Below are positions 6,403-6,956 of a stretch of DNA of 6,956 nt, one piece after another. The stretch covers positions 1 through 6,956 of the forward strand of contig CAZGSG010000317.1 in the NCBI GenBank assembly GCA_964528095.1, written 5' to 3'. This DNA comes from CAZGSG01 sp964528095 (GTDB lineage: Bacteria > Bacteroidota > Bacteroidia > Chitinophagales > Chitinophagaceae). Under the pieces are notes generated by a model that was given only the letters and a program-made list of their open reading frames with translations, ran no database searches and was not told the DNA's origin. The position numbers and the translations under genes are program-made. Positions within the stretch are counted from its first letter, which is position 1. Each line of letters opens with the position of its first letter.

Positions 6403-6956
6403 ATGGTTCGCCGCACTTTAGAGATCGTTAGCAGTAGTTTCAAAATGGCGCTGCAGGAGTTATTGAAAAATAAGCTTCGCACTTTTCTTTCCCTGTTTGG
6501 CATTACGATCGGCATCTTTTGCATCATCGGCGTACTCGCAACGGTGAATAGCCTGGAACGGAATATACAGGACCAGGTAAAATCGCTTGGCACCAATACA
6601 ATTTATATAGACAAATGGGACTGGACTTCCGGGAATGGTACCGACTTCCCCTGGTGGAAATTTGTGAACCGTCCCGTGCCTAAATACGATGAGGTGAAAC
6701 AGGTGAAAGAGCGCACCAAAAGCGCAGCGTTTGCGGCTATCCGTATCAAAGCTACCGATGATGTGAACTACAAAGGATCTTCTTTATCTGGCGTTAATTT
6801 TTATGGCATCAGTGAAGATTTTGAAGATATACAACCGGTGGAGATTGGTGCCGGCCGTTACCTGACCGATGCCGAGTTTGACAGGGGCAGCAATGCGGTA
6901 GTGATCGGTTATGTGATAGCGGATCAACTGTTCGGATCGCCAGAAGCCGCAATTGA
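6403..6956 (+). CDS. MacB/FtsX-type ABC transporter permease, N-terminal part (cut by window edge)
   Basis: An open frame from ATG 6403 runs off the window end after 184 complete codons. It begins MVRRTLEIVSSSFKMALQELLKNKLRTFLS, the usual cytoplasmic lead-in of FtsX/MacB permeases (A-L-x-x-L-x-x-N-K-L-R-T). One hydrophobic membrane segment follows at about residues 28-48 (LSLFGITIGIFCIIGVL). The rest is a periplasmic domain of the MacB core type, with LGTNTIYIDKWDW, a segment around FYGISEDF, and GRYLTDAEFDRGSNAVVIGYVIADQLFG. The full protein is normally about 400 residues with three further membrane segments after this domain. Such permeases pair with a MacB/LolD-like ATPase and move lipoproteins, peptides or drugs, or transmit force across the envelope; which applies here cannot be told. 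The ATPase gene is not visible and could lie beyond the window. ATG at codon 15 (6445) is an alternative start but would remove part of the lead-in. Confidence 0.9.
   Translation, partial: MVRRTLEIVSSSFKMALQELLKNKLRTFLSLFGITIGIFCIIGVLATVNSLERNIQDQVKSLGTNTIYIDKWDWTSGNGTDFPWWKFVNRPVPKYDEVKQVKERTKSAAFAAIRIKATDDVNYKGSSLSGVNFYGISEDFEDIQPVEIGAGRYLTDAEFDRGSNAVVIGYVIADQLFGSPEAAI

Overview
The window looks like an ordinary chromosomal stretch from a member of the Bacteroidota, most likely a Chitinophaga-like or related genus. That placement is inferred from four things: TAnnTTTG -7 promoter motifs just ahead of several genes, no Shine-Dalgarno sequences, small outer-membrane-type lipoproteins with an SSC or YSC lipobox, and a futalosine-pathway menaquinone gene. 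I see no mobile element, CRISPR array, tRNA or rRNA, and I do not see a new multi-gene system.

From left to right: on the minus strand (1-1178) are the start of a GDP-L-fucose synthase gene (fcl, cut by the window edge) and the complete gmd gene upstream of it, joined by a one-base stop/start overlap. Together they convert GDP-mannose to GDP-L-fucose. Next, also on the minus strand, is mqnA (menaquinone biosynthesis), whose likely start codon is TTG. Diverging from it on the plus strand is purB (adenylosuccinate lyase), followed by a small lipoprotein gene (3610-4014). Convergent to these on the minus strand is prfC (release factor 3, 4091-5686). Diverging from prfC on the plus strand is a second small lipoprotein gene (5833-6279) that resembles the first, ending in a strong intrinsic terminator. 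The window closes with the 5' part of a MacB/FtsX-type ABC transporter permease gene (6403 onward), whose promoter motif sits only 3 bases ahead of its ATG.

Most genes here are independent housekeeping functions (cell-surface sugar supply, quinone synthesis, purine synthesis, translation termination) with their own promoters. Only gmd-fcl is a clear operon. The less conventional points are the lipoprotein pair on either side of prfC, the non-ATG start of mqnA and the apparently leaderless permease. No gap between genes exceeds 300 bases; the largest (1179-1341, 5687-5832, 6280-6402, and about 120 bases between mqnA and purB) hold promoters and hairpins as listed.
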